Positions 36,177-45,042 of a stretch of 64,000 bases of DNA are shown here, in pieces (the stretch's first letter is position 1; every line of letters starts with the position of its first letter). The stretch comes from Thalassolituus oleivorans MIL-1 (lineage in GTDB: Bacteria; Pseudomonadota; Gammaproteobacteria; Pseudomonadales; Oceanobacteraceae). The notes under the pieces were generated by a model. It was not told where the DNA came from and did no database searches. It worked only from the letters and a program-made list of their open reading frames with translations. The DNA is taken from positions 3,331,501-3,395,500 of the forward strand of contig NC_020888.1 of NCBI RefSeq assembly GCF_000355675.1, read 5' to 3'. The translations under genes and the position numbers were made by a program.

Positions 36177-36824
36177 ATGTCTCTTGTTATCGCCGTCGTC
36201 CCCGTTACTGCCTTTGCGCAAAACTGCACTATTGCTATGTGCAAAAAAACTCTTGAAGCCGCGATTATTGATCCCGGTGGCGATATCAATCGTATTATTG
36301 AACAGCTCGATTCCATGGGCGCTAAGCCCACTAAGATTTTACTGACGCATGCTCACATTGACCATGCAGGTGGCACCGCAGCACTCGCCAAACAGCTCAG
36401 CCTGCCGATTATTGGTCCGCATAAAGATGATGATTTTTGGATTCAGGCCTTGCCGCAACAGTCGGCCATGTTTGGCTTTCCAGCCGTAGAAAAATTCACC
36501 CCTACGCAATGGCTAGATGATGGCGATAAGGTGCAGGTTGGTGACGTCGAATTGGATGTGATTCATTGCCCCGGTCATACCCCAGGGCATGTCGTGTTCT
36601 ACAACAAAGAGAATCAATTCGCGCAGGTGGGAGATGTTATTTTTAATGGTTCGATTGGTCGTACCGATTTTCCGAAAGGAAACCACCAACAATTACTAGA
36701 ATCCATCCGTGAAAAGTTATTTCCTCTGGGCGATAACGTTGAATTTGTGTGCGGTCACGGCCCTAATTCCACCTTTGGTAATGAGCGCCTACATAACCCA
36801 TTTGTGTCCGACCACCGCGGTTAA
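36177..36824 (+). CDS. MBL-fold hydrolase, YcbL (glyoxalase II-like) type
   Basis: 215 residues, the same length as E. coli YcbL and matching it throughout: VTAFAQNC near the start, LLTHAHIDHAGG (metal-binding HxHxDH) at about 62-73, HCPGHTPGHVVF, GDVIFNGSIGRTDFPKGN, and GHGPNSTFGNERLHNPF at the end. Binds one or two metal ions and probably cleaves thioesters such as S-lactoylglutathione. The start is the ATG with AGAAAGG 6 nt upstream; the open frame runs 8 codons further without support. Confidence 0.92.
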   Translation: MSLVIAVVPVTAFAQNCTIAMCKKTLEAAIIDPGGDINRIIEQLDSMGAKPTKILLTHAHIDHAGGTAALAKQLSLPIIGPHKDDDFWIQALPQQSAMFGFPAVEKFTPTQWLDDGDKVQVGDVELDVIHCPGHTPGHVVFYNKENQFAQVGDVIFNGSIGRTDFPKGNHQQLLESIREKLFPLGDNVEFVCGHGPNSTFGNERLHNPFVSDHRG

Positions 36825-36846
36825 AGTTAGCTAACGGCGACTGCAC

Positions 36847-37398
36847 TCATGGTTTTGAGGCAGTCGCTGCTTGTCCAGGAATGGCTTGTGGAATTGGCAA
36901 AGCATTGGTTTGCAGAGCAGCAAGTTGCTTACTCCGCGCTACACTCTGAGCTATCGCAGCATTCATTTGCTCATCGTACATATCTAACCATGTACGCGAA
37001 CCCGGCAGCATTCTGGCAAGATCACGCATCCCTTGTTTCAAAGCAGTTAAGTGCGATTGATAGCTCTGTTCTTGATCCAACAACACACTTTTGAAAGCAG
37101 TAGCACTGCTGCTATCCAATATTTGTTTCGCTTGGCTAAAACTTTCTGCAGACTCAGTCGCTTGCTTTCGCAACGCATCCACTTCTTCTTGCAACAGGGT
37201 TAATGCGCGCTTATCGACGTACTCAACGTCAGGCTGCAACAAACTAACAATGCCTAGAGTTGAAGCCGTAGAAAGACCAACAATAGCGAGGATAGCCAGC
37301 ACAAATACGATCTTACGATTGAGGGACACCGAGTCCTCCAACGCCGCAATCCGCTGAACTTCGGTGAGTTCAACCTCTTCCTCTTCGCTTTTTGCCAT
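36847..37398 (-). CDS. Membrane-anchored coiled-coil protein of unknown function
   Basis: 183 residues: an acidic cytoplasmic N-terminus (KSEEEEVELTE), one membrane helix at about 29-52 (IVFVLAILAIVGLSTASTLG), then about 110 residues of amphipathic helix likely to form a coiled coil, and a Pro/Ala-rich end. I do not recognise a family. It is downstream of rpmE but beyond the rpmE terminator, so it is its own unit, converging on the YcbL-like gene with a 22-nt gap. Confidence 0.65.
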   Translation of the reverse strand: MAKSEEEEVELTEVQRIAALEDSVSLNRKIVFVLAILAIVGLSTASTLGIVSLLQPDVEYVDKRALTLLQEEVDALRKQATESAESFSQAKQILDSSSATAFKSVLLDQEQSYQSHLTALKQGMRDLARMLPGSRTWLDMYDEQMNAAIAQSVARSKQLAALQTNALPIPQAIPGQAATASKP

Positions 37399-37490
37399 AA
37401 CTGGTGCTCACGTTAAATCATTACAATCTAAGCGTAGCAGAATCTGAAAAAATCGAGATTTAATGGCTAAAACCCTAATCGCTAGGCATA

Positions 37491-37514
37491 AAAAAACCCG
37501 CACGAGACGGGTTT
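37491..37514 (-). terminator. Terminator of rpmE
   Basis: AAACCCG-TCTCGTG-CGGGTTT on the minus strand, followed by TTTT, about 20 nt after the rpmE stop. Confidence 0.9.
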
Positions 37515-37534
37515 CTTCATTCGCTTTGGGGCTA

Positions 37535-37744
37535 TTACTTCTTGAAGCCACCGAAACGCTTCTGGAACTTGTCGATACGACCACCAGTGTCCAGAACTTT
37601 CTGCTTACCAGTGTAGAACGGGTGACAAGCAGAACATACGTCCAAGTACATAGTACCAGGCTTAGTTGAACGGGTTTTAACCACGTTACCACAAGAACAA
37701 GTTGCTTCTAGAGCAGCGTATTCTGGATGAATACCTTCTTTCAT
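37535..37744 (-). CDS. rpmE: 50S ribosomal protein L31, zinc-binding type
   Basis: 69 residues ([20 protein letters not shown]...). Cys16 and Cys18 with Cys37 and Cys40 ([12 protein letters not shown]) form the zinc site that marks the C+ type; the zinc-free paralogue ykgM/rpmE2 lacks these. GAGG lies 6 nt before this ATG; the open frame reaches 15 codons further upstream but that extension is not part of L31. Divergent from priA, a common gammaproteobacterial order. Confidence 0.96.
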   Translation of the reverse strand: MKEGIHPEYAALEATCSCGNVVKTRSTKPGTMYLDVCSACHPFYTGKQKVLDTGGRIDKFQKRFGGFKK

Positions 37745-37823
37745 AGGACACCTCATGTCTTCACGCCGCCACCTGCCGACTGTCGCCAAGCACCGCGTTA
37801 CTAGCTAATGATTTAAATACAAG

Positions 37824-37841
37824 TTGCCCTTGCAAGGGCAA
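37824..37841. promoter_or_regulatory. 18-bp perfect palindrome between rpmE and priA
   Basis: TTGCCCTTGCAAGGGCAA is its own reverse complement. It lies 80 bp upstream of rpmE and 47 bp upstream of priA. On the rpmE strand its first six bases (TTGCCC) sit 16 nt before TATTTA, so it overlaps a plausible -35 element and spacer. A protein-binding site is likely; the binder is unknown. Confidence 0.5.
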
Positions 37842-37888
37842 TAAGGACGCGCATAATACCAGAGCCGACCTAAGCAGCAAGTCTTTTC

Positions 37889-40096
37889 ATGTCCTTTTTT
37901 GTAGTTGAGATCGCTCTCCCCGTCCCATTGCACCGCACGTTCGATTATTTACCGGTGCAAAACGACACGCAAGAACACTACCTTCCGGGCCAACGTGTGC
38001 GCGCCGAATTCGGCCGACAGTTGCTTACTGGCATCGTTGTTGGTTGCAAAAACCACACGGAAGTTCCGCAGAATAAATTACGAGCCCTGCTCGAACGTTG
38101 TGATGACGCCCCCTTAATCAATGAGCACAGCTTGACTTTGTGTCGCTGGTTAGCCGATTACTACCATCACAGCTTAGGCGAAGTGCTAGAGCACATGCTG
38201 CCGGTGATGTTACGCCGTGGCTGCTCACTCAGCGAAGCCAATGAGCGTATTTGGCGTCGCATCGCCAATGTCGACACGAATCCAAAACTGCGCGGCGAAA
38301 AGCAAATTGCTTTGTGGAAAAAATTTCAGCACAGCGAATGCTGGGCTCATGCCGATATGACGGCAGCTGGCTTTGCCCTTGCACAACTTAAGCGCCTTGC
38401 CGAGCTTGGACTGATTGTTGAGGAAGAAGCCCTACCGCTACCGAATATTCCAGCCGTTGATCCGGTATTTCACACCTTAAATGCTGAACAACAAGCCGCT
38501 TTGCATGCGATTGAGCCCTACTTAGGTCGTTTTAAAGCTTGTTTGCTAGAAGGCGTTACCGGTTCTGGCAAAACCGAAGTCTATCTACGTTTAATTAATC
38601 AGGTATTGAGTAAGGGCCAGCAAGCCTTGGTGTTGGTGCCAGAAATTGGCCTTACCCCACAAACGGTTCAGCGCTTTCAAGAACGCTTTAATGTCCCCGT
38701 TGCGCTGTTGCACAGTAGTTTGAATGATCGTGAACGCCTACAAGGTTGGCGTCAGGTCAGCGAAGGCAAAGCCCGCATTCTTATCGGAACACGCTCGGCA
38801 GTGTTTACCCCCATGCCAGAACTTGGTCTGATTATTTTGGACGAAGAACACGACGGCTCGTTTAAGCAGCAAGATGGTTTGCGCTATTCCGCTCGCGACT
38901 TCGCCTTAGTGCGTGCGCATCAAAGCCAAGTGCCCATCGTACTGGGTTCAGCAACGCCCTCTTTAGAAACCTTGCACAATGCGCTGACGGGTCGCTATTT
39001 ACACTTAAAACTGTCCCAACGTGCCGGCAAAGCCAAACCGCCGCAAATGAAGCTGCACAGTATATTGCATCAGCCACTAACGGCAGGGTTTGCCCAACCC
39101 GTGTTGGCAGCCATGCAAAAACATTTAGAAAATAATAAGCAGGTGCTGGTATTTATTAACCGTCGCGGTTTTGCGCCCTTGCTCGCGTGTCGTGATTGCG
39201 GCTGGATGGCGGAATGTCGCCGCTGTGATGCACGCTTAACCCTGCACCAATATCCACCGCACTTGCATTGCCACCATTGCGATTTTCAACAAGGTATTCC
39301 CGCGCATTGCCCGCAGTGCCAAAGCCATAAAGTAGAAGCCGTAGGCCAAGGCACCGAGCGCATTGAAGAGCAGCTCGCGCAGCTATTTCCGCAACGCCCA
39401 ATTCGCCGCGTTGATCGCGATACGGTGCGCAATAAACAGGCGTTCGACGAGCTATTTAATGAGATTCACACCGGAGGCTCGTGCATTTTGGTCGGCACAC
39501 AAATGCTGGCCAAAGGGCATCATTTTCCGGATGTGACCTTGGTGGTGATTCTCGATAGCGATGCCGGATTGTTCAGTGCCGATTTTCGCGGCATGGAGCA
39601 CAGCGCGCAATTAATCGAACAAGTATCCGGACGAGCTGGGCGGGCTGATAGCCCCGGGCAAGTATGGATTCAAACCTTGTATGCCGATCACCCACAACTC
39701 AATCTCCTGATTGACAGTGGCTATCATGCGTTAGCCCTGTCCATGCTGCAGGAGCGCCAGCTACAGCAGCTACCACCCTATACTCACATGGCTTTGCTGC
39801 GCAGCGAGTGTGAAGATCGCATTCAAACCCAACAACTACTGCAACAGGCGCGTGCCTTTATTCAAGATTGGCAGCGCCAACATGCTCATGATAATGCACC
39901 GGTAACGCTACTCGGGCCGTTTCCTGCGATTATGGAACGACGAGCTGGGCGCTTCCGTTACCAACTGCAATTGTTCTGTCCAGGGCGCGTTCCACTGCAT
40001 CAAACCTTAGAAGCCCTCGTGCAGTATTTGCAGCAGCTGAAAGGCTTTGGCAAAGTACGCTGGAATTTAGACGTTGATCCACTCGATACGATATAA
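37889..40096 (+). CDS. priA: Primosomal protein N' (replication restart helicase PriA)
   Basis: 735-residue DEXH helicase that reloads the replisome at stalled forks. N-terminal 3'-DNA-binding domain (1-105), winged helix, Walker A GVTGSGKTEVYLR near 222, DEEHDGSFKQQDGLRYSARD (Walker B and aromatic-rich loop) near 322, eight zinc-binding cysteines between about 432 and 478 (CRDCGWMAECRRCD; HCHHCDFQ; CPQC), and helicase motifs V-VI (GTQMLAKGHHFPDVTLV; EQVSGRAGR). Full length. Confidence 0.97.
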   Translation: MSFFVVEIALPVPLHRTFDYLPVQNDTQEHYLPGQRVRAEFGRQLLTGIVVGCKNHTEVPQNKLRALLERCDDAPLINEHSLTLCRWLADYYHHSLGEVLEHMLPVMLRRGCSLSEANERIWRRIANVDTNPKLRGEKQIALWKKFQHSECWAHADMTAAGFALAQLKRLAELGLIVEEEALPLPNIPAVDPVFHTLNAEQQAALHAIEPYLGRFKACLLEGVTGSGKTEVYLRLINQVLSKGQQALVLVPEIGLTPQTVQRFQERFNVPVALLHSSLNDRERLQGWRQVSEGKARILIGTRSAVFTPMPELGLIILDEEHDGSFKQQDGLRYSARDFALVRAHQSQVPIVLGSATPSLETLHNALTGRYLHLKLSQRAGKAKPPQMKLHSILHQPLTAGFAQPVLAAMQKHLENNKQVLVFINRRGFAPLLACRDCGWMAECRRCDARLTLHQYPPHLHCHHCDFQQGIPAHCPQCQSHKVEAVGQGTERIEEQLAQLFPQRPIRRVDRDTVRNKQAFDELFNEIHTGGSCILVGTQMLAKGHHFPDVTLVVILDSDAGLFSADFRGMEHSAQLIEQVSGRAGRADSPGQVWIQTLYADHPQLNLLIDSGYHALALSMLQERQLQQLPPYTHMALLRSECEDRIQTQQLLQQARAFIQDWQRQHAHDNAPVTLLGPFPAIMERRAGRFRYQLQLFCPGRVPLHQTLEALVQYLQQLKGFGKVRWNLDVDPLDTI

Positions 40097-40137
40097 ATAC
40101 GAGATATTTTTACCACCGCCTATTAAGAGAGAAACCT

Positions 40138-40623
40138 GTGACACCAGCAAATATGAAAAACCCAATCCATCTGCTCGCCTTTGGTCTTGGCTCAGGGTTA
40201 GTAAAAAAAGCACCGGGCACCTTTGGTACTCTCGCCGCCGTGCCGGTTTGGTGGTTGTTTCTAGATGGTGCACCGCTATCCGCCTATTTAGGGGTTCTTA
40301 TTGCCGGTTTTGCTCTTGGCGTTGTCATCTGCGAAATCACCTCGCGCGATATGGGCGTGCACGATCACGGCGGTATTGTGTGGGATGAATGGATCGGGGT
40401 CTGGCTAACCTTGTTATGGCTACCGAACAGCGATAGCGCCATGGCAAACCTAGGCTGGCTAGCGTATGGCGTCGCCTTATTCCGCTTCTTCGATATTCTC
40501 AAACCTTGGCCGATTAAATGGCTAGATCAAAAAGTTCACGGTGGCTTCGGCATTATGATTGATGACGTACTGGCAGGTGTATTTGCCTTGTTAGTGCTGC
40601 AGGGGACAGCATTCATTGTTTAA
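40138..40623 (+). CDS. pgpA: Phosphatidylglycerophosphatase A
   Basis: 161-residue membrane enzyme that dephosphorylates phosphatidylglycerol phosphate. Signatures: LGSGLVKKAPGTFGTLAAVP, DHGGIVWDEWIGVWL (metal-binding DE), FRFFDILKPWPIKWLD and GFGIMIDDVLAG. Start is GTG with GAGAG 6 nt upstream; an internal ATG 15 nt on lacks a site. In many relatives it follows nusB-thiL, which are not here; instead it follows priA after a 41-nt gap. Confidence 0.95.
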   Translation: MTPANMKNPIHLLAFGLGSGLVKKAPGTFGTLAAVPVWWLFLDGAPLSAYLGVLIAGFALGVVICEITSRDMGVHDHGGIVWDEWIGVWLTLLWLPNSDSAMANLGWLAYGVALFRFFDILKPWPIKWLDQKVHGGFGIMIDDVLAGVFALLVLQGTAFIV

Positions 40624-40625
40624 CG

Positions 40626-41303
40626 CTAACGCCGCAGCATTCTCAACCAAGCGCCCACACTCAACAAACTGATTAACGAACCAGCCACATAGGTCATGGC
40701 CGCGGCAAATAGAATACGCCGCGCGCCCCGCATGTCATCATCACTGAGATAATCCCCACTTTGCAAAATCGGCAAAGCCTTACCAAAACTAGCGTTCCAC
40801 TCAACAGGCAGGGTCACTAGGCTCACTAGAGTACTGACCAGCATGGAGCCAATAGCAGCCATAAATGCCCAGCGAGAAATCGCCGGATTCCAGACCGCCA
40901 GTAATGGCGCGGCGATTAATGCTGCAGGGGCGATTTTCTGAAAAATATAGCTAAACACCGCCAGTCCGGATCTTAACTTAAACGATGCCTCGCCAAGATG
41001 ATCTTGCAAGGCATGACCAACTTCATGTGCAGCAACGACAACGGCTGTCAGAGAGCGTCCATCGAGCTTATCTTTAGTTAATCGCACGGTTTTACTTGAG
41101 GGGTCATAGTGATCACCACCCTCAGTTTCCTCGACCTGTACACCGCCTAATTCAAGTCGTGTGATTAAATGCCGCGCCATATCACCGCCAGTACCGGGAA
41201 AATCCGCACGTTCCGCAGAATAACGTTTCAGAACCCATTTCACCCATTGTGATGGCCCCACCACGACGATAAGAACGAGTACAAACGCCAAGATCCAGAT
41301 CAC
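40626..41303 (-). CDS. Membrane zinc metallopeptidase (YugP family)
   Basis: 225 residues. HEVGH (HExxH zinc motif) lies in VVVAAHEVGHALQDHLGE at about 88-105, preceded by GDHYDPSSKTVRL, which is typical of the Zn_peptidase_2/YugP family. One N-terminal and about three C-terminal membrane helices. GTG start with AGGAG 8 nt upstream. Converges on pgpA with a 2-nt gap. Likely an inner-membrane protein quality-control peptidase; substrate unknown. Confidence 0.88.
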   Translation of the reverse strand: MIWILAFVLVLIVVVGPSQWVKWVLKRYSAERADFPGTGGDMARHLITRLELGGVQVEETEGGDHYDPSSKTVRLTKDKLDGRSLTAVVVAAHEVGHALQDHLGEASFKLRSGLAVFSYIFQKIAPAALIAAPLLAVWNPAISRWAFMAAIGSMLVSTLVSLVTLPVEWNASFGKALPILQSGDYLSDDDMRGARRILFAAAMTYVAGSLISLLSVGAWLRMLRR

Positions 41304-41423
41304 TATCCCACTCCTGAATTAGTCTATTGTTAAATCCGAGCCAACCATTTTTGCATAGATATTAGTCATGCCGAGCCTAGGCTGCTAGAATACGCGCCCT
41401 GTTTTACCCTGAGGGTTGGCCCC

Positions 41424-42038
41424 TTGAGTATCAATTTCATCGCCTCATCAAAACTGCCGACACCGTTTGGTACCTTCACCATGCACGGCTTCGAGGACAC
41501 AGAAACAGGCAAGGAACACGTCGCCTTAAGTATGGGTGACATAGCCGATGGTAAGCCAGTTTTGGCTCGCGCGCACTCTGAGTGTCTTACTGGAGACGCT
41601 TTATTTAGCATGCGTTGCGATTGTGGCTACCAACTAGAAGAAGCCCTACGTGCCGTTGCAGAAGCTGGGCGCGGTGTCGTTTTGTATCTACGCCAAGAAG
41701 GTCGTGGAATTGGCTTATTAAACAAAATCCGCGCTTATCATTTACAAGATCAAGGGGCAGATACCGTAGAAGCTAACGAGCGACTGGGCTTTGGTGCTGA
41801 CATGCGCGACTACAGCATGTGCCGCCCTATGCTAGAACACTTAGGTGTGAAAGGTATTCGCTTGATGACCAACAATCCACGTAAGGTAAAAGCCTTATCC
41901 GAAGCTGGCGCTCGTGTCGTTGAACGCGTTGCATTAGAAGTTGGTCGTAACCCGCATAACGATGGCTACTTAAATACAAAAGCCAGCAAGCTGGGTCATA
42001 TGATGACTCATCAAGACGACGACCCAGAAGCTATCTAG
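41424..42038 (+). CDS. ribA: GTP cyclohydrolase II
   Basis: 204-residue first enzyme of riboflavin synthesis. Zinc ligands are in [21 protein letters not shown] (about 52-72); catalytic [13 protein letters not shown] and [12 protein letters not shown] near 130-155. The start is TTG: the resulting N-terminus [18 protein letters not shown] aligns with Pseudomonas RibA, and GAGGG lies upstream. Stands alone here, with a terminator after it. Confidence 0.95.
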   Translation: MSINFIASSKLPTPFGTFTMHGFEDTETGKEHVALSMGDIADGKPVLARAHSECLTGDALFSMRCDCGYQLEEALRAVAEAGRGVVLYLRQEGRGIGLLNKIRAYHLQDQGADTVEANERLGFGADMRDYSMCRPMLEHLGVKGIRLMTNNPRKVKALSEAGARVVERVALEVGRNPHNDGYLNTKASKLGHMMTHQDDDPEAI

Positions 42039-42050
42039 TTTCTTGTGAAT

Positions 42051-42084
42051 AAAAATAAAGGCGCGAAACAGCGCCTTTATTTTT
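42051..42084. terminator. Bidirectional terminator between ribA and the response-regulator gene
   Basis: ATAAAGGCGC (42055-42064), loop GAAACA, GCGCCTTTAT (42071-42080), flanked by A5 on the left and T4 on the right, so it serves ribA on plus and the two-component operon on minus. The stop codon of the response regulator lies inside its right arm. Confidence 0.88.
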
Positions 42085-43408
42085 GAATTCGACGAATATG
42101 CAGCATGATTTGATGCCCTTCAAACTGGCGACTCAACGTCGCTAACTTAGCAACATGGCGTTCGTTCAATTCGGTATCCGTGGGTAGCAGTACTGCACCA
42201 CCCGGACTCACCAAATTACCGGCTAATATCATGCCTACTTTGGCCTCGGTGATCGGAATACGTTCCATGTTCGGTACGACGCCACCATCAAAGCTATCGA
42301 GCACTTCAACAAAAACATCCACCAGCTCGCGATCGTAACGCTGCCCAGCCATTCGTACTAAATAGGTTTTAGCATCTTCTTCCGTTAACGTTTCACCCAA
42401 GAAGTTGTGCTCTCGTTGTAACTCAACAAAGTCGCCAACAATTCTCAGTATTCGCGCTTCTTTCGGAATAGCATCGCCCGCTAAACGGTCCGGGAAACCT
42501 TTGCCGTTGTACAATTCCATATGCGAACGAATGATGTTAGCGGCATTTTGCAGTGGTTCAAGCAGCATAAGTGAGGTTTGGCCATTAATCGTAAAGCGAC
42601 CATACTCCGCCTTTTCGGCATTCGACATTTGCGAAATTGCCTTAGTGAGTATCGCATCTGCCAAACCTACTTTGCCGATATTACGTAACAAAGTTGCGTA
42701 GTAAATGTCATCGACGCGCGCATCGTCCAGCTTGGCTGCGATGGCGAAAGTTTTGGTGAGAATGGCGATTTTGTCAGTACTGCCCCTCTCCTCACCATTG
42801 CGTGCTTCCATGATGCCCACCAAGATATGCACCATGGCATCAAACTCTTGGCGCAAGGTTTGATAAGCTTCTTGCAACTTAGCTTCAGCTTCACCAACCG
42901 CATTAGTGGCGCCTTGGAACTTCACTTGCAACTCTCGATTCAACCTTGCAAGTTCTTCATTCTGATCAACGATATGTGCACTTAAACGCACATTCGCAGC
43001 CTTTAAATCGCGCGACTCTAAGGCCTCAACCACCATAGTGCGAAGCTGATCATTATCCCATGGCTTGGAAATATAACGATAAATATTCCCTTCGTTCACG
43101 GCTTTAATGGCTGAATCCAAGTCAGAATATCCCGTCAGCAATACACGAATCATCTGCGGCCATGTTTCAAAGCATGTCTTGAGTAACTGCGCCCCATTCA
43201 TTCCCGGCATGCGCATATCAGAAATAATCATATCGAAAGAGCCGTTGTTCAATTGCTCGATCGCTTCGTCTCCACTGTTTGCAACAACGACATCGAACTG
43301 GCGATAGAAGAGTCGCTTCAGTGCCTGTAAAACACCAGGCTCGTCATCAACTAATAACAGCCGCCCTTGCTTCTCTGTAACCTGATCATGACTACTTTCC
43401 GTTAACAT
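42077..43408 (-). CDS. Response regulator with degenerate HD-GYP domain
   Basis: About 443 residues. Receiver domain 15-130 with acidic pair Asp21-Asp22, phospho-acceptor Asp64 (IISDMRMPG) and Lys in YISKPWD. A helical linker (135-190) leads to an HD-GYP-like domain, but the metal-binding HD is replaced: LLRNIGK at 240-246 where LLHDIGK is usual, and HMELYNGKGFP at 296-306 where HHExxDGxGYP is expected. It is therefore probably a c-di-GMP binder or scaffold without phosphodiesterase activity. A further C-terminal domain (370-443) follows. The start was taken at the ATG with GGATGG nearby; it overlaps the kinase gene by 17 nt. Confidence 0.85.
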   Translation of the reverse strand: MLTESSHDQVTEKQGRLLLVDDEPGVLQALKRLFYRQFDVVVANSGDEAIEQLNNGSFDMIISDMRMPGMNGAQLLKTCFETWPQMIRVLLTGYSDLDSAIKAVNEGNIYRYISKPWDNDQLRTMVVEALESRDLKAANVRLSAHIVDQNEELARLNRELQVKFQGATNAVGEAEAKLQEAYQTLRQEFDAMVHILVGIMEARNGEERGSTDKIAILTKTFAIAAKLDDARVDDIYYATLLRNIGKVGLADAILTKAISQMSNAEKAEYGRFTINGQTSLMLLEPLQNAANIIRSHMELYNGKGFPDRLAGDAIPKEARILRIVGDFVELQREHNFLGETLTEEDAKTYLVRMAGQRYDRELVDVFVEVLDSFDGGVVPNMERIPITEAKVGMILAGNLVSPGGAVLLPTDTELNERHVAKLATLSRQFEGHQIMLHIRRIQK

Positions 43409-44969
43409 CTTTACCATCCCCGCGATTCATAGGTAACACCACAGTGAAGCAGCTTCCATGGCCGACTTCGGTAGTTAGCTCAATATTACCGTTATGTTCC
43501 TGTATTAACTTGTAGCACAAAGCCAGCCCCATACCGGTACCTTGGTCTTCTGGCTTTGTGGTAAAGAAGGGTTCAAATATTCGACTGGCAACCTCGGTAG
43601 ACATTCCCGTACCCGTGTCACTAACACTGATTTTCAAATGCTGGTCGACTATTTTCTCAGTCAGACAAATAACTCCACCCTCATCGCCCAATGCCTGAAT
43701 CGCATTAACCAGTAAATTCATCACAACCTGACCTATCTGAGATGGACTACAGACAATTGGTGGGCATTCAACGAGGTTGATCTCTAAAGTGGTATTCGAG
43801 TTAATGCGGCTACGGGCGATATTGATGACACTGTTTAAATCGCTATTAACATCGCAAATACGTTTTTCAGAACTATTGTGACGACTCAGTTTTTTCATAT
43901 CCCTGACAATCTGATCAACCCGCGCAATGCCATCAGTACAATCCTGTAATCGCTGCGGTGCCAGCATACAGGTATCTTGTATTTGCAGACGTTGATACGC
44001 CACCAGCAGCTCTTGATAAAACGGTGAGCGAATATCTAAATGATCCGAAGCATGATCAATAATTTGAATAAATTCAGTAAGGGCGGTTAGATCCTCCCGC
44101 AACCCATCTAAATTACTTTCGATATAGGCGATGGGATTATAGATTTCATGCGCAATGCCAGCCGCTATTTCTCCCAAACTGGCTAAGCGCTCAGCGGATT
44201 GCATATGCTCTGAAGCTCGCTCTAATTGCGTCGTTAAGCCCTCCTCTCGATGAAGGCTCATATCCAGCGCCTCCTCCGCACGCTGACGGCGATAGGCAAA
44301 CATCAATAGCATCGCCATTACCAAACCACTGATAAGCGCTAATAATAACGGCACGAAGGGGTTATAAAACGACTGGCGAATACTGCTAGCTTCAAAACTG
44401 ATGGCTAACTCGGGAAGAAGAAAGTCATTAAATACTTCCATTGTCGATTGGGTCACTGGCCCATCAATCCGCTCACTCATACGATAGCGAATGTCATGAA
44501 AACCCATATCGGCCAACAAACCCGTCATCCATGCATCAACCGATATACGCACGCCCATATGCTTGTCTTCGTCGGTAATATCGAGTAACAAATTAGTCGC
44601 AGGGGCATCGACTCTAGGAGGCCGAACTTCACCGTCAAGTTCCGCTAAATTGAGCTTCACCTGCCAATCCGTGTTCTGTTTCAATGTCTTCGCTTGAGGG
44701 GCAACAACAATATGAGGGCCAAGGGAGGATCGACCACCAGCCAAGGGCTGCAAAGTATCCGGCGTGTCGTTCGAGCTTGGGTAGAGGGTGGCATGAACAT
44801 CATTTAACATGCCGTAATATTCACGCAGTGCGCGAATATAAACTCGCTCAAGTACTTGTCGAGCAACTCCCTGGGCTCGTGTTTGCTCCATGTAACTACC
44901 CGTTAGGTAGACACAGGCACTCACGCCCATAGACAAAATAATAATCACGAGGAGATGTCGTTGTGGCAC
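43392..44969 (-). CDS. Membrane sensor histidine kinase
   Basis: About 525 residues: N-terminal membrane helix (5-26), periplasmic sensor region of about 180 residues, second helix (about 205-226), a coiled coil, then the kinase: H-box LGEIAAGIAHEIYNPIAYIESN (His about 274), N-box GQVVMNLLVNAIQALG, G1 VSDTGTGMS, G2 GTGMGLALC. The Asn-containing HEIYNP variant is common in this kinase class. Start ambiguous: GTG at 44969 has GGAGG 5 nt before it; a TTG four codons earlier would overlap that site. Its partner is the overlapping downstream response-regulator gene. The sensed signal is unknown. Confidence 0.9.
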   Translation of the reverse strand: MPQRHLLVIIILSMGVSACVYLTGSYMEQTRAQGVARQVLERVYIRALREYYGMLNDVHATLYPSSNDTPDTLQPLAGGRSSLGPHIVVAPQAKTLKQNTDWQVKLNLAELDGEVRPPRVDAPATNLLLDITDEDKHMGVRISVDAWMTGLLADMGFHDIRYRMSERIDGPVTQSTMEVFNDFLLPELAISFEASSIRQSFYNPFVPLLLALISGLVMAMLLMFAYRRQRAEEALDMSLHREEGLTTQLERASEHMQSAERLASLGEIAAGIAHEIYNPIAYIESNLDGLREDLTALTEFIQIIDHASDHLDIRSPFYQELLVAYQRLQIQDTCMLAPQRLQDCTDGIARVDQIVRDMKKLSRHNSSEKRICDVNSDLNSVINIARSRINSNTTLEINLVECPPIVCSPSQIGQVVMNLLVNAIQALGDEGGVICLTEKIVDQHLKISVSDTGTGMSTEVASRIFEPFFTTKPEDQGTGMGLALCYKLIQEHNGNIELTTEVGHGSCFTVVLPMNRGDGKDVNGK

Positions 44970-45042
44970 CTGCTCCTCCAACGGATTGACCTGCCTTCAA
45001 GTAAAGCAGGATTTCCGGAATGTGCAGGGAGTCTAGCGGGGG

